A stretch of DNA of 33,153 bases, from contig JBBBWG010002504.1 of the NCBI GenBank assembly GCA_037176905.1, forward strand, positions 1 to 33,153, in the 5' to 3' direction. Source of the DNA: Azolla pinnata. Lineage: Eukaryota > Streptophyta > Polypodiopsida > Salviniales > Salviniaceae. The notes beneath the pieces were generated by a model that ran no database searches, was not told the origin of the DNA, and saw only the letters and a program-made list of their open reading frames with translations. Every line of letters starts with the position of its first letter. Position 1 is the stretch's first letter. Below, in pieces: positions 32,288 to 33,153 of this stretch. The position numbers were made by a program, and so were the translations under genes.

Positions 32288-32875
32288 ATGAAATCCGCAG
32301 TACGTTGCAGCGATCTGCATGCAGCTGGAGCAGTACGACGTCCGGCGTCGCTAACAATATTAGTGCTCATGATATTGTCGCTCGCGGTGGCGCAGGTGTT
32401 GATCGTGCAACAAGTGCGGGCGCAGTCGGCATCCGAGAACGCGCAGTTCCTGAGCGCCCACAACGCGGAGCGCAAGAAGCTGGGCCTCGTGCCGCTTGCG
32501 TGGGACGCGAAGCTCGTCGCGTACGCCAGCGCGTATGCGGCGAGCCAGGACAAGGCCGGCGCGGGCTGCGCGGGCGTGCTCAAGCACTCGGGCGGGCCCT
32601 ACGGCGAGAACCTGTACTGGTACTGGACGAGCACGCGCGTCAAGGCCACGCCTGCACAAGCCCTCGCCGACTGGATCTCCGAGAAGAAGTACTACAACTA
32701 CCAGACCAACAGCTGCGCGTCTGGCCGCGACTGCGGCCACTACACGCAGGTCGTGTGGGCCCGCACACTCCGCGTCGGCTGCGTCGCCCGCAAGTGCACC
32801 TCCAACGCGCTCGCCACCTACATCATCTGCAACTACGACCCCCCCGGAAACTACGTCGGCCAGCGCCCCTACTGA
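32288..32875 (+). CDS. Pathogenesis-related protein 1 (PR-1), CAP superfamily
   Basis: A single exon of 195 aa. Residues 21-46 form a hydrophobic signal peptide ending VRAQ, preceded by a rather long basic N-terminus; M28 is an alternative start. The CAP domain runs about 50-195. The four family cavity residues are present: H100 (KHSGG), E107 (GENL), E132 (SEKK) and H151 (CGHYTQVVW). Six cysteines (94, 143, 149, 165, 170, 181) allow the usual three disulfides. The C-terminus CNYDPPGNYVGQRPY fits the CAPE signature, in which an 11-residue peptide is released after CNYx. PR-1 proteins are secreted, bind sterols in studied cases, and accumulate in defence. Codon use is strongly GC-rich, unlike the AT-rich flank. 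No intron is seen, as in many plant PR-1 genes. Confidence 0.95.
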   Translation: MKSAVRCSDLHAAGAVRRPASLTILVLMILSLAVAQVLIVQQVRAQSASENAQFLSAHNAERKKLGLVPLAWDAKLVAYASAYAASQDKAGAGCAGVLKHSGGPYGENLYWYWTSTRVKATPAQALADWISEKKYYNYQTNSCASGRDCGHYTQVVWARTLRVGCVARKCTSNALATYIICNYDPPGNYVGQRPY

Positions 32876-33153
32876 TCCACGCGCTTCGCCATTAATTACT
32901 TACTACTATATAATTCGGTTCGGTTCTTAAAGACAACTTCTTCAGTAATGCTAGATATTGGCTTTGCACTGCTAATGCTACTACTCATACTACCACCATT
33001 CATTTGTGTTGGACCTAATCATTATATTCTCACCCGCCACCGCCTCGCTTGCAATATCTACCGCTTCATCGCCGTTGGCTTTTCCCGATTATATCCCGTA
33101 TTATTGTGATGATCATGCATTATCCATAATAATCCCGCGCCAAGCTTGTGGCC
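32876..33153 (+). other. 3' flank of the PR-1 gene
   Basis: Presumed 3' untranslated region and downstream DNA. No further gene is seen before the window ends. Confidence 0.6.

Overview
The window is nuclear DNA of a land plant. The evidence is spliceosomal introns with GT-AG ends, an S-domain receptor-like kinase, a Di19 zinc-finger protein, a Bruno-like RNA-binding protein, a PR-1 protein, plant telo-box motifs and a decayed Ty1/copia retrotransposon. I cannot name the species. Two genes (the kinase and PR-1) have very GC-rich coding sequence, while the flanking DNA is AT-rich and full of triplet microsatellites.

Region 1 (about 0.5-15.4 kb) is a receptor-kinase neighbourhood shaped by duplication. 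It has one apparently intact S-domain (G-type lectin) receptor kinase on the + strand at 2286-5967 with a single 139-bp intron. Three broken relatives lie on the - strand: 520-1025, 7840-9000 with its upstream arm to about 9780, and 15286-15439. The second relative and the intact gene form a large imperfect inverted repeat, including upstream DNA. Related TATA-containing repeats lie just after the intact gene and inside the intron of the broken copy. A dead copia element occupies about 10130-11070.

Region 2 (12.3-14.2 kb, - strand) is a six-exon Di19-type zinc-finger gene that I assembled exon by exon. One of its introns has AT and AC ends instead of GT and AG if homology sets the junctions.

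Region 3 (17.1-25.1 kb) holds two convergent genes. A five-exon CREG-like secreted protein gene (+, 17072-19417) faces a nine-exon, three-RRM Bruno/CELF-like RNA-binding protein gene (-, 21780-25083). The linker of the latter carries SYGQ-type repeats. Upstream of it is a 486-bp tandem duplication, with a CT microsatellite expanded only in the second copy.

Region 4 (26.3-32.1 kb) is AT-rich DNA in which I could support no gene. It ends at a one-exon PR-1 (CAP) gene (+, 32288-32875) with defence-type promoter motifs and a C-terminal CAPE-like peptide.

The S-domain kinase and PR-1 are typical of plant immunity and surface signalling, but nothing shows that these genes form one pathway. The most interesting items are the inverted kinase/pseudokinase pair (a possible source of hairpin or antisense small RNA), the AT-AC intron, and the FUS-like SYGQ repeats.
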